Shown here in pieces: positions 50,985-59,311 of a stretch of DNA of 64,000 nt; position 1 is the stretch's first letter; every line of letters begins with the position of its first letter. The DNA is from UBA7985 sp002690455 (lineage in GTDB: Bacteria > Pseudomonadota > Alphaproteobacteria > UBA7985): NCBI GenBank assembly GCA_965662775.1, contig CBFIIW010000014.1:22578-86577 (forward strand). Direction: 5' to 3'. Both the position numbers and the translations under genes were made by a program. The notes beneath the pieces are model-generated. The model worked only from the letters and a program-made list of their open reading frames with translations. It was not told the DNA's origin and made no database searches.

Positions 50985-51767
50985 ATGACCGACGATGAGA
51001 TGCTCTACGACGACAAGCACATTGCGTTGCTGGAGGATATTTGGGGTGAAGGCTTTCTGTCACCCGGTGGCCCGGATGAGGTCGCACGGGTACTGGAAGG
51101 ACTGGAACTGACCGGAAAGTCGGTACTCGACATCGGCTGTGGTTCCGGTGCCATAGCAGTACTGCTGGCGCGAAACTACGGGGCTAGGTCCGTGGTCGGG
51201 ATCGACGTCGAGGATGACGTTTGTGCCGCCGCGGCACGGTTGGCGGATAAGGAAGGCGTTGCAGATCGTGTCAGCATTCGCAAAGTTTCACCTGGTCCGC
51301 TCGACTTCCCAGATCAGAGCTTCGATGTTGTGTTTTCCAAGGACTCGATCATCCACATTCCAGACAAGGAAGCGCTGAGCGTGGATGTGTTTCGGATCCT
51401 TGTGCCCGGTGGGTGGTTTGCGGCCTCAGACTGGTTAATCGCACACGACGGCGAGCCCTCTCCGGACATGCAAGCCTATATCGCTGCCGAGGCGCTGGAG
51501 TTTGCCATGTCCTCGCCAGGGCGCTATCAGCGTGCGCTGGAGCAGGCAGGGTTTGAGCACGTCACACTGCGCAACCGTAACCCTTGGTACCGCGACGTTG
51601 CGCGGGATGAGCTTGCATTGCTGACAGGGGCAGAGCGGGCGCGGTTGGAGCGTGATCACGGTGCTGAATTTATCGCCGAGTCGGTCGAAACCTGGACCAA
51701 GATGGTGCGGGTTCTGGAAATTGGGGAACACTGTCCCCATCACCTGCGAGGGCAGCGGCCGCTCTGA
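50985..51767 (+). CDS. Class I SAM-dependent methyltransferase
   Basis: A 260-residue methyltransferase with motif I VLDIGCGSGAIAVLLARNYG, the ribose-binding Asp in VVGIDVEDDV, motif II-like FDVVFSKDSIIHIPDKEAL, and LVPGGWFAASDWL. The pattern resembles phosphoethanolamine N-methyltransferases of the PmtA/PMT type more than UbiE, but the substrate is not proven. It follows the Rieske gene by 32 bases, with a GGAGGAG ribosome site before ATG 50985, as the last gene of the operon. Why a methyltransferase sits beside demethylating oxygenases is unclear. Confidence 0.82.
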   Translation: MTDDEMLYDDKHIALLEDIWGEGFLSPGGPDEVARVLEGLELTGKSVLDIGCGSGAIAVLLARNYGARSVVGIDVEDDVCAAAARLADKEGVADRVSIRKVSPGPLDFPDQSFDVVFSKDSIIHIPDKEALSVDVFRILVPGGWFAASDWLIAHDGEPSPDMQAYIAAEALEFAMSSPGRYQRALEQAGFEHVTLRNRNPWYRDVARDELALLTGAERARLERDHGAEFIAESVETWTKMVRVLEIGEHCPHHLRGQRPL

Positions 51768-51813
51768 GCCTTCGCCTTGCGCTGTCCCCGGTGATTCAGG
51801 TGGGCAAAGCAAA

Positions 51814-51843
51814 ACCGCCCCGCGGCATGAGCCCCGAGGCGGT
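51814..51843 (-). terminator. Probable intrinsic terminator for the PotD-like gene
   Basis: Read on the minus strand, a hairpin with arms ACCGCC/GGCGGT is followed by TTTTGCTTT. It lies just past the stop at 51908, which ends the minus-strand operon. On the plus strand no T run follows, so it fits the minus strand best. A second hairpin, GCCCGGT-TAA-ACCGGGC, lies at 51861-51877 between it and the gene. Confidence 0.7.
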
Positions 51844-51907
51844 CTTCACTTTGGTTCGCAGCCCGGTTAAACCGGGCCACGGCGCGTTGGTCTGTCGCCA
51901 GACTGGC

Positions 51908-52969
51908 TTAGAAGCCGGCCTTGATCAGTTCCCACTCAGCAATCATCCTCTCGCGCAGATCGGCGTTAACCGGACCTTGGAACAGGGTCTTGGCGTCGAG
52001 CTCAGGGTCGCTGCCCAGGCCAGCGGCATCCAGCAGTTCTGAAGAAACGTTCGCGGAAACGACGTTGCTGTGACCGTAACCCCACCATTCGACGATGTAG
52101 TTTGCCACGTAGTCTTCCATCCATGCGTTCAGGAAGTCATAGAACTTATCGGTAGAGCCTTCTGCGGTAGCAGAGTGAACCAGACCACAGAACCACGACG
52201 ACGAGCCTTCGTCGGTGTTACGATTCATGGCGATCGGGTAACCTTCGTAGCTCATGGTGAAATAGGTCTCGTTCCACGCCCAGGACATGTAGACCTCGCC
52301 GCTCTGCATCAGCTGAGCCAGCGATGCACCGTCAGCCCAGTAAGACAGCACGTTCGGGTGCACGGCACGCAGGAAGTCGGAAGCAGCTTTGAACTGCTCA
52401 TCGCTCGCATCGGTCCAGTCAGTTAAGCCTGTTGCCAGGAAGCCCAGAGCGTAAGCATCATCAACGTTGTCCGCGATGGAAATGCGGCCAGCGTGCTTTG
52501 GATCTGCAAAAGCGGTAAGGGACTGAACGTCTGCTTCGCTCAGCAGCTCGGTGTTGTAGGTCAGGCCGGTGTTGCCGTAGTCGGCCGGAAGAAAGTAGTA
52601 CTCGCCGTCCTTCTGGAAGGCAGCCACGTCACGCATGTTGGGGTTGATGTCATCCCAACGCTCAATACGTGAGGTGTCCAGGGGCTGGATGACTCCAGCC
52701 TCGATCCACTTTGGTACCGAAGGGGAACACGGGCGAACGGCGTCGGCCGGGAAACCGGCACGCAGCTTTTGGAAGGCTTCCTCTTCTTCGCCAAAGAACG
52801 CAAAGGTTGGCTCAGCGCCATGCTTCTCGGTATAGGTGCCAAAGAATTCAGGATCTTCATAACCAGGCCAGTCGAATACGACCAGATCAGGGTCCTGAGC
52901 CAGCACGTTGCCAGCCATCAGGGTAAGCGAGGCTGCGACCACACCGGCCGCGTTCATGATCTTTTTCAT
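51908..52969 (-). CDS. PotD-like periplasmic substrate-binding protein
   Basis: A 353-residue binding protein of the polyamine class. The signal peptide (AAGVVAASLTLMAGNVLA-QDP) is followed by LVVFDWPGYEDPEFFGTYTEKHG, typical of PotD/PotF-like proteins (LVVYNWPGYI), and later YYFLPADYGNTGLTYN and EVYMSWAWNETYF. Acidic residues lining the site would fit an amine or quaternary-ammonium ligand. ATG 52969 follows GAGAGA. It is the last gene of the minus operon and presumably feeds the PotBCA permease encoded opposite. Confidence 0.88.
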   Translation of the reverse strand: MKKIMNAAGVVAASLTLMAGNVLAQDPDLVVFDWPGYEDPEFFGTYTEKHGAEPTFAFFGEEEEAFQKLRAGFPADAVRPCSPSVPKWIEAGVIQPLDTSRIERWDDINPNMRDVAAFQKDGEYYFLPADYGNTGLTYNTELLSEADVQSLTAFADPKHAGRISIADNVDDAYALGFLATGLTDWTDASDEQFKAASDFLRAVHPNVLSYWADGASLAQLMQSGEVYMSWAWNETYFTMSYEGYPIAMNRNTDEGSSSWFCGLVHSATAEGSTDKFYDFLNAWMEDYVANYIVEWWGYGHSNVVSANVSSELLDAAGLGSDPELDAKTLFQGPVNADLRERMIAEWELIKAGF

Positions 52970-53138
52970 CACAGTCTCTCTTTCTCTCTCTGACCTCGCA
53001 GACGTGGTACGCGTTTCGGCCCAGCCCACGACGGTCTTCCACAGTGACCAAGCTATGTAAGCCCAGCCGAGGACTCAATGCGTTTTGAGCCCTTTGGCGG
53101 GGAAAAGTCCGCTTTTTCCCGTCCAATTCGCAATAATG

Positions 53139-54500
53139 TTAGGAACCGAGCACCTCGGCCTCCACACGGGTCAGCGCTTCTTCCAGTATATCGAACATTT
53201 CATCAACCTGAGCATGAGTAATGATCAACGGGGGTGAGAACACCGCCATATTGATCAACGGACGCACAACAAGCCCCAAATCTTCACAGGCATCGTCAAT
53301 CATCTGTCCCAGTTGGCGCTCGGCTTCCAGGTCTTCGGCTTTGGCTTCGATACAGCCCAGAAGGCCCATACCCCGAGCGTCGCCGACGATCTCAAATTTG
53401 CTGAGGGCAGTCAGGCGTTCCTGAAAATGTGGCGAGACATCGAGGACGTTTTCAAGGATGCCCTCGTCCTCAAAAATCTCCATATTCTTCAGAGCCGCGG
53501 CCGCGGCCACCGGGTGCCCGGAATAGGTGAACCCGTTGGAGAACAACACGGCCTCACCCGGGTCGGCACAGTTGGCCATGACTTCATCGGAGATAATGGC
53601 AGCGCCCATGGGGATGTAGCCCGAGGTCAGCCCCTTGGCGCAGGTGATAATGTCGGGCTTGATGCCAAAAACATCTTCCGACGCGAACCAGTGGCCCAGG
53701 CGGCCGAAAGCCGTTACCACTTCGTCGGAGATATAGAGGATATCATTGGCTTTACAGACGTCAAAGGTGCGGCGGTGGTAGCCCGGGGGTGGGACGACGA
53801 CTCCACCGGAGGCTAGAATTGGCTCGGCGATGAAGGCGCCGATCTTGTCTGCTCCAACTTCGGCGATCATCGCTTCAAGGTCGGCGACCTTTGCATCACA
53901 CCACGCCTCGACACTCATGCCTTCGGGACGGCGATATGGGTTCACGTCCGGCAGAAAGCGGACAAGACGGGTCTCCGTATCAAAGCGAGACTTGTCCCGC
54001 TCCTTGCCCGAGACCGTATGTGAGAGGTAGGTGGAGCCGTGGTAGCTCTTTTCTCGTGAGATCACGATCTTCTTTTCCGGCCGACCCAGACGGTTGTTCA
54101 TGAAGTGCATGGTTCGGATTGCGGAATCGACGGCCGTGGAGCCGCCGGTGGTGAAGAACACATTGTTCAGGTCGCCGGGCGTGCGCTCGGCAATCTTTTT
54201 CGCGAGAATACTCGACGGTTCGGTTGTGTTGGTCCAAGGCGAAGTATAGGGCAGCTTAAGCACCTGATCCGCTATCGCGTCGGCCATTTCTTTACGGCCG
54301 TAGCCTATTTGCGTGCACCACATGCCCGCCGGCCCGTCGATGAAGCGTTTGCCTTGGCCGTCCCAAAGATAGATACCCTGCGCCCGATCTACGAAGATGT
54401 TGTCGTAGCCGCGCCATGAGTCCATGGCTGCCCAAGGGTGGACCTGGTGCAGCCGGTCCCATTCATGCAGGGTTTCGAGGGTCGGTTCATTATCCAACAT
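53139..54500 (-). CDS. Class III (omega-type) PLP aminotransferase
   Basis: A 453-residue PLP enzyme. The PLP lysine is in IITCAKGLTSGYIPMGA, the cofactor Asp in LYISDEVVTAFGRLG, and the phosphate-binding segment TTGGSTAVDSAIR. N-terminal HPWAAMDSWRGYDNIF matches putrescine- and beta-alanine-pyruvate-type aminotransferases (SpuC/AptA-like), which take terminal amines. It lies between the GcvT-like and PotD-like genes. The 169 bases before the PotD-like gene hold an inverted repeat (GGGAAAA...TTTTCCC at 53100-53120), possibly an attenuating hairpin. Confidence 0.9.
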   Translation of the reverse strand: MLDNEPTLETLHEWDRLHQVHPWAAMDSWRGYDNIFVDRAQGIYLWDGQGKRFIDGPAGMWCTQIGYGRKEMADAIADQVLKLPYTSPWTNTTEPSSILAKKIAERTPGDLNNVFFTTGGSTAVDSAIRTMHFMNNRLGRPEKKIVISREKSYHGSTYLSHTVSGKERDKSRFDTETRLVRFLPDVNPYRRPEGMSVEAWCDAKVADLEAMIAEVGADKIGAFIAEPILASGGVVVPPPGYHRRTFDVCKANDILYISDEVVTAFGRLGHWFASEDVFGIKPDIITCAKGLTSGYIPMGAAIISDEVMANCADPGEAVLFSNGFTYSGHPVAAAAALKNMEIFEDEGILENVLDVSPHFQERLTALSKFEIVGDARGMGLLGCIEAKAEDLEAERQLGQMIDDACEDLGLVVRPLINMAVFSPPLIITHAQVDEMFDILEEALTRVEAEVLGS

Positions 54501-54521
54501 TTTATTTCTCCAGTATCCTGA

Positions 54522-55796
54522 TTAGAAGGCAAGCGGCGGGTTTGCCCGCGCTCGTGGATTAGAAAAGAAGGGACCGTCCTGCACGGTCACTTCGACCAAG
54601 CGTTTGGACCACTGGCCTTCTTCATGGACATAGATTTCGGCCCAGAGGTCGTCAGTAACCCCCACGCCGAAAGGCGCCTTGAACTCAGCGAGCGCCACGT
54701 TGCGCTTCACCGTTGGAGACCAGATACCGGAGGTGACGTGGCCGACCTCCTTCTTTTTCTGGTGATAGAGGAGGGCGCCGTCGGCAGGTTTGAAGCCACC
54801 CAGCTCGATTTTCACCAGATGGCTGCGCAGCGCGCCGGCTTGCTGCTGCCGGAGCAGGGCACGACGGCCGTTGAAGTGGCCCTTGTTGAAGTCGACCATT
54901 CTTCCGAAACCCAGCTCCAGCGGGGTTCGGCCCCGGCCCAGTCGCATGGTGGTATGAATGGGTTGGAAGTCGACGCCCGCAGCGATGAAACCGGCTTCGA
55001 TGCGGACGATATTCAGCGCTTCATAGCCGATAGCGCGCAGTCCCCAGTGCGTCGAGGCTGCCCAAAGTCGGTCCCACAGATCCAGAACCTGATCCCAGTC
55101 GACCCATAACTCGTAGCCCAGATCGCCGGTGAACCCGGTGCGCGAGACCCAAAGCCCGGGTTCGATTTGAGCAAGGTCAAAGGGTTTTAGTTTGGCGACC
55201 TTGCCCAGCCCGGCATCGTTGAGCAGAGAGAAGCTGGTTGGCCCTTGTAGCGACAGCCCCGCCATAGTCTGAGATTCGTCTTCGACGGTAACGTTGAAGC
55301 CCCAGGCAGCGTCCTGCACCCAGCCGAGCATTCGCTCCTGACAGCACAGGCGGAAATCGTTCTTTCCCAGCCGGAACAGCGTGCCGTCATCTATGGCCAT
55401 ACCATCTTCGTCACACCAAATGGCGTAGCCGACCCGGCCAGGTTTGATCTTGCTCACGTCGCGGGTCACTAAGCGATTCAGCACGGCTTCGGCATCTGGA
55501 CCGCGCAGGCGGTATTTGTGCATCGGGGAGATATCGAACAGCGTCGTTTGGTTCCGGATGGCGAAGTATTCGAACTCCACGGTATCCAACACGCTGGGCG
55601 ATATGTAGCCCGCCCACCCCATCCAGGCCTTGGTCCGGCTCAATGCATCCAGACGCGGGTAGATCGGCGTAGGTAGCAGGCCTTGTGGCACCTGAGACGC
55701 AGATGCTTTGGCCTTTTTTTCGCCCGTTGCCCTTGTCTTGGTCGCTGCCATTGCGCCGGTTTTGGCGGCGTTTGTTCGGGTCGCAGGTTTCGTCAT
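54522..55796 (-). CDS. GcvT-family aminomethyltransferase-like protein
   Basis: A 424-residue protein of the T-protein fold, which binds tetrahydrofolate and takes one-carbon units from amines; the family also includes DMSP demethylase DmdA and the C-terminal halves of sarcosine and dimethylglycine oxidases. Conserved parts are YFAIRNQTTLFDISPMHKYRLRG, LSLQGPTSFSLL, RTGFTGDLGYELWV, EALNIVRIEAGF, and a late LAEFKAPFGVGV. An Ala/Lys/Thr-rich stretch of about 35 residues precedes the domain, which is unusual. It overlaps no gene but follows the flavoprotein stop by four bases. A role in accepting methyl groups as methylene-THF is inference. Confidence 0.85.
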   Translation of the reverse strand: MTKPATRTNAAKTGAMAATKTRATGEKKAKASASQVPQGLLPTPIYPRLDALSRTKAWMGWAGYISPSVLDTVEFEYFAIRNQTTLFDISPMHKYRLRGPDAEAVLNRLVTRDVSKIKPGRVGYAIWCDEDGMAIDDGTLFRLGKNDFRLCCQERMLGWVQDAAWGFNVTVEDESQTMAGLSLQGPTSFSLLNDAGLGKVAKLKPFDLAQIEPGLWVSRTGFTGDLGYELWVDWDQVLDLWDRLWAASTHWGLRAIGYEALNIVRIEAGFIAAGVDFQPIHTTMRLGRGRTPLELGFGRMVDFNKGHFNGRRALLRQQQAGALRSHLVKIELGGFKPADGALLYHQKKKEVGHVTSGIWSPTVKRNVALAEFKAPFGVGVTDDLWAEIYVHEEGQWSKRLVEVTVQDGPFFSNPRARANPPLAF

Positions 55797-55800
55797 AGCG

Positions 55801-57489
55801 TCAGGCACTCCCCGTTTTGAGCGCCTGCAGCGCGCTGTTGCGGCCGGGGGCCCCGGTGATGTCTCCGCCCGGATGCGCCGAAGCTGCGCACAGATACAGG
55901 CCCTGTGGGCCAAAGGCATAGTGCGCTGTGCCGTTGGTCGGGCGCAGGGTCAGGATCTGGTCCAGACCCATTTCCAGATGATGCCAGTGCCCGCCGGGAG
56001 CGCCGGTTTCGGCAGCGATGTCGTCGGGGGCAATGACTTCTGAGGCCGTGACCAGTTTGCTGATCCCCGGCGCGTAGGCTTCCAGCGTGGATAGTAGCAC
56101 CTTGAGTAACGCTCTGCGTTCGCTTGCTCGCCAGCCTTTTTTCGGCGATGGGGGGACGAAGTTGATGATGGCAGACAACACCTGCTGGTCTGGCTTGGCT
56201 GCGTCCTTGCCGCTTGAGCCTTGGCTCAATCCGGGCAGCACCATTTCGATCACCGGTGCGGTTGGCATTTCGTTATACTTGGCTGGGTTGAAAGCGCGCT
56301 CGACGTAAGCCGAAGATGGGGCAATCAGAAGCCGCCCTGCCGCCAGTTCAGGCGGCAGGTCAGTGAAGGTTGGTGTGTCGGAAAGCAGCAGATTAACCTT
56401 GGCCGTCGTACCCTTGTGGCGCAGATTACGGAACCGACGCACGGCTTCGATGTCGAAATGAGCCGGGCCGGTCATCTCCATGGTTTGCAGGGGGCCGGCG
56501 CTCGACAGGATGGTTGTTGCCAACAAAGTTGAACCGTCCTCCAGCGCGACGCCGTTAACGCGGTCCTCGGTGTCGGTAAGCACTTTAGCCACCCCCTGTC
56601 CGCATCGGATTTCGGCACCTGCGTCCGTGGCAGCGCGGGCGAAGGCTTCCGCCACCGCACCCATACCGTCGAGCGGCAGGACCGGGTCGGCGCTACCGCC
56701 GCCGCTGCGACTGATGCCGCCTTCGCGGCCCGTTGCTCGTGCGCTGGCCGTGCCGGGAGGCTTGGGGCTACCCAGTCGGTACATGAGCGCAAACACCGTG
56801 CCGGGGGAGCGTGGACCGGCAAAGGCACCGCGCACTGCGTCCGCGGCCATGGCGCCCGCAAGCGGTCCGTCGCCGAGTTCATCGACCAGCAAATCATGAA
56901 CGTTGGAGAGGGTTATACGGAGGAACTCCTGCATTTCCTTCCTGCCCATCAACTTGAGGTCCAGACCGAGCCGTGCCAGCACGCTGAGTTCTGATAGGGT
57001 ATCGGGATTGGTCAGTCCGCCTGCCAGTTTTGGCGGGGTCTGGTTGGCCAGCCGCGCTAGCAGTTCGGCGAACCTGAGCAGCCTCCTGTGCAGCGCCGCA
57101 AAAACGTCGGCCTGTTGGTGTGCACTGCCGTCGACCCGCTCTGCCTGACCGCCCCGGATCACCACGTGAGCGCCTTCTGGAGACAAAGCAACGGTCGGCA
57201 GCGTCGCCGTCCGTAGCGGGATTCGGCCGCCTAAGCCAAGCTCACGCGCAACGGTTGCGTTGAGATTGTAAAGCAGGTGCGCCATCCGCGGCGCCATTAC
57301 GCCCGGGGCCAGCAGGGTGTCCGTCATCATGCCGCCGACCTGCTCGTTGCGCTCAATTACGCAGACTCGCTTTCCCTTGCGGGCAAGGGTAGCTGCAGCC
57401 GTCAGGCCGTTATGGCCGGCACCGATGACAATCGCATCGAAGGTCTCGTGCGGTGCGTTCCTGTCCGTTTTCGCGGTCGCGCTGCTCAT
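55801..57489 (-). CDS. NAD(P)/FAD-dependent oxidoreductase (phytoene-dehydrogenase/PYROXD2-like), copy B
   Basis: A 562-residue flavoprotein with an N-terminal Rossmann motif (DAIVIGAGHNGLTAAATLARKGKRVCVIERNEQVGG), the phytoene-desaturase-type arrangement. A Ser/Gly-rich insertion near residues 250-275 (SPKPPGTASARATGREGGISRSGGG) is not expected. The C-terminal FAD motif is near PTNGTAHYAFGPQGLYLCAASAHPGGDITGAPG. It is a paralogue of the next gene, 10 bases away. Substrate unknown; context points to an amine. Confidence 0.85.
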   Translation of the reverse strand: MSSATAKTDRNAPHETFDAIVIGAGHNGLTAAATLARKGKRVCVIERNEQVGGMMTDTLLAPGVMAPRMAHLLYNLNATVARELGLGGRIPLRTATLPTVALSPEGAHVVIRGGQAERVDGSAHQQADVFAALHRRLLRFAELLARLANQTPPKLAGGLTNPDTLSELSVLARLGLDLKLMGRKEMQEFLRITLSNVHDLLVDELGDGPLAGAMAADAVRGAFAGPRSPGTVFALMYRLGSPKPPGTASARATGREGGISRSGGGSADPVLPLDGMGAVAEAFARAATDAGAEIRCGQGVAKVLTDTEDRVNGVALEDGSTLLATTILSSAGPLQTMEMTGPAHFDIEAVRRFRNLRHKGTTAKVNLLLSDTPTFTDLPPELAAGRLLIAPSSAYVERAFNPAKYNEMPTAPVIEMVLPGLSQGSSGKDAAKPDQQVLSAIINFVPPSPKKGWRASERRALLKVLLSTLEAYAPGISKLVTASEVIAPDDIAAETGAPGGHWHHLEMGLDQILTLRPTNGTAHYAFGPQGLYLCAASAHPGGDITGAPGRNSALQALKTGSA

Positions 57490-57499
57490 CCTGCCTCCC

Positions 57500-59140
57500 T
57501 CACTCTACGTAGACCGGCATGGCATGGGCCTTGCCCAGACCACGGAGAATTTCGCGCGCCGCATTGGCGCCGGGTGCGCCCATCACGCCACCACCTGGAT
57601 GGGCCGACGAGCCGACGAGATACAGGCCACCGATCGGCGTGCTGTACTGCGCGTAGCCGGGCACAGGACGGTTGAACAGCAGCTGATCGAAGGTCAATTC
57701 ACCCTGAAAGATATTGCCTTCGGTCAGACCCACTTCGTTCTCTAACTCGAAAGGAGATCGAACTTCAGCATGCAGGACGTGCTGGCGGAAGTTCGGTGCC
57801 CCCTGTTCAATCTTGTCGAATACGCAGTCGGCAAATGCTTTGCGTTGGGCTTCGGTCCAGTTCTCTGCATTGCGATTGCCCTGACCGTTTTCGAGATCGT
57901 AGGGCGCGTACTGCACAAAGACCGTCATCATGTGCTTGCCCGGCGGGGCAAGGGTGGGGTCAATCTGCGACGGGATCAGCATGTCGAAGTATGGGTCGGC
58001 TGACCAGCGGCCATCTTTCCAATCGTCGTAGGCCCGTTCCAACTCGCCCAGGGACGTCGAGCAGTGCATATCGCCTCGCATGAAACTGGCGCCTTCTGGA
58101 GCTGCAGGGAAGTCTGGTACGGCGTCGAGGGCGATGTTGATCTTGCCGCTCGAACCGCGGGTCTTGAAGCGTTCGACTGCGGTGACGAAATCACCGGGAA
58201 GGGCGCTGCGCTCAACATGTTTGAGGAAGGTGCGCTTCACGTCCATGTTCGAGGCGACGATAGGGGCGAAATAGGTGTCACCACTTTCGAGCGCGACACC
58301 CTTGACCCGTCCATCTCTGACGATGAACTGATCCACGCCTGAGCCAACCACAATCTGCCCACCCGCTTCTTCAAGGCTGGCGCCCATAGCCTTGGTGATC
58401 GAGCCCATGCCGCCGCGCGCAAAGCCCCAGGCACCGATCGCGCCATCGACATCGCCCATATAGTGGTGGAGCAGGACGTAGGCCGTCCCCGGCGAGTAAA
58501 CACCCAATCCAGTGCCAATGATGCCTGACCCCGCCAGGTGGGCTTTCATCAGGTCGTTATCGAAGTGTTCGTCGAGGAAGTCACCGATTGAGATCGTCCA
58601 GAACCGCAGTGTCTCACCCAGTTCACGGCTGCCAAGGTCGTTGGCTTTACCGACCAGATACAGCAATTCGTCAATATCGCGGGGCTTAAGTGAGGTCGGG
58701 TCCGGCGCGTTCCGCAACAGGAATGGACGGATGAAGCGGCACTGGCGGATAACGGTCTGGCTAAAGCGTTCGTAGGCATCGACGTCGTTTGGGTTGTGGC
58801 GGCCGATTTCTCGCACCAGCGCATCATGGTCTGAATAGTAGGCGAAGTAGTCGCCATCCTCTGTGAAGGTCGCACCGGCTTCGTAAGGAATGACTTGCAG
58901 TCCGAAGCGTGGCAGTTCGAGGTCGCGGACGATCTCCCGCCGCAGCAGTGAGCACACATACGAACAGTTCGAATAGGTCCAGCCGTCGTAGAGCGACCGG
59001 CTAACAGCCGCGCCCCCGATCCAGTCATTTTTCTCGACCACCAGGACGCGTAAGCCTGCTCGCGCAAGGTAACAGGCGGTGGTCAGGCCGTTGTGGCCTG
59101 CACCGGCGATGATGGCGTCGAAGGTATCAGAGCGGCTCAT
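57500..59140 (-). CDS. NAD(P)/FAD-dependent oxidoreductase (phytoene-dehydrogenase/PYROXD2-like), copy A
   Basis: A 546-residue flavoprotein with FAD motif DAIIAGAGHNGLTTACYLARAGLRVLVVEKNDWIGG and C-terminal PIGGLYLVGSSAHPGGGVMGAPG. It starts the minus operon of two flavoproteins, GcvT-like, aminotransferase and PotD-like genes. The sequence lacks the insertion seen in copy B. The start at 59140 faces the TetR gene across 171 bases that hold the operator at 59192-59211. Two such adjacent paralogues suggest a heteromeric enzyme or two successive oxidations. Confidence 0.87.
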   Translation of the reverse strand: MSRSDTFDAIIAGAGHNGLTTACYLARAGLRVLVVEKNDWIGGAAVSRSLYDGWTYSNCSYVCSLLRREIVRDLELPRFGLQVIPYEAGATFTEDGDYFAYYSDHDALVREIGRHNPNDVDAYERFSQTVIRQCRFIRPFLLRNAPDPTSLKPRDIDELLYLVGKANDLGSRELGETLRFWTISIGDFLDEHFDNDLMKAHLAGSGIIGTGLGVYSPGTAYVLLHHYMGDVDGAIGAWGFARGGMGSITKAMGASLEEAGGQIVVGSGVDQFIVRDGRVKGVALESGDTYFAPIVASNMDVKRTFLKHVERSALPGDFVTAVERFKTRGSSGKINIALDAVPDFPAAPEGASFMRGDMHCSTSLGELERAYDDWKDGRWSADPYFDMLIPSQIDPTLAPPGKHMMTVFVQYAPYDLENGQGNRNAENWTEAQRKAFADCVFDKIEQGAPNFRQHVLHAEVRSPFELENEVGLTEGNIFQGELTFDQLLFNRPVPGYAQYSTPIGGLYLVGSSAHPGGGVMGAPGANAAREILRGLGKAHAMPVYVE

Positions 59141-59191
59141 AGTCTCTCCTCTTGCAAGAGGAGGCTAGGTAAAGACAGCCGCGCCGTAAAG

Positions 59192-59211
59192 TTTTTTGAG
59201 CGCTCAAACAA
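59192..59211. promoter_or_regulatory. Predicted TetR/BetI-type operator, copy 2
   Basis: TTTTTTGAGCGCTCAAACAA contains a perfect 14-base palindrome (TTTGAGCGCTCAAA, 59195-59208). Its right half, read in reverse, is TTGTTTGAGC, the same as the left half of the site at 35996. It lies midway between the divergent flavoprotein and TetR genes, a usual place for an autoregulated TetR operator. Confidence 0.78.
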
Positions 59212-59311
59212 AAAAATATGGCTGACGTCGGGGTGTTTTTGTGGGAACAGGGCTAAAGGTTCCGGATCAGCCGGAATTATTCGCGGGCAGAGCCAGAAAT
59301 ATGGACGGGTC

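Noticed and set aside
53100..53120. Rho-independent terminator between the aminotransferase and PotD-like genes
   Set aside because: The GGGAAAA/TTTTCCC hairpin is clear, but no T run follows it on the minus strand, so I mention it only as a possible attenuating structure.
55806..55825. Third copy of the TetR-type operator (TTTTGAGCGCC)
   Set aside because: Only the left half matches, it is not palindromic, and it lies inside the 3' end of a coding gene.
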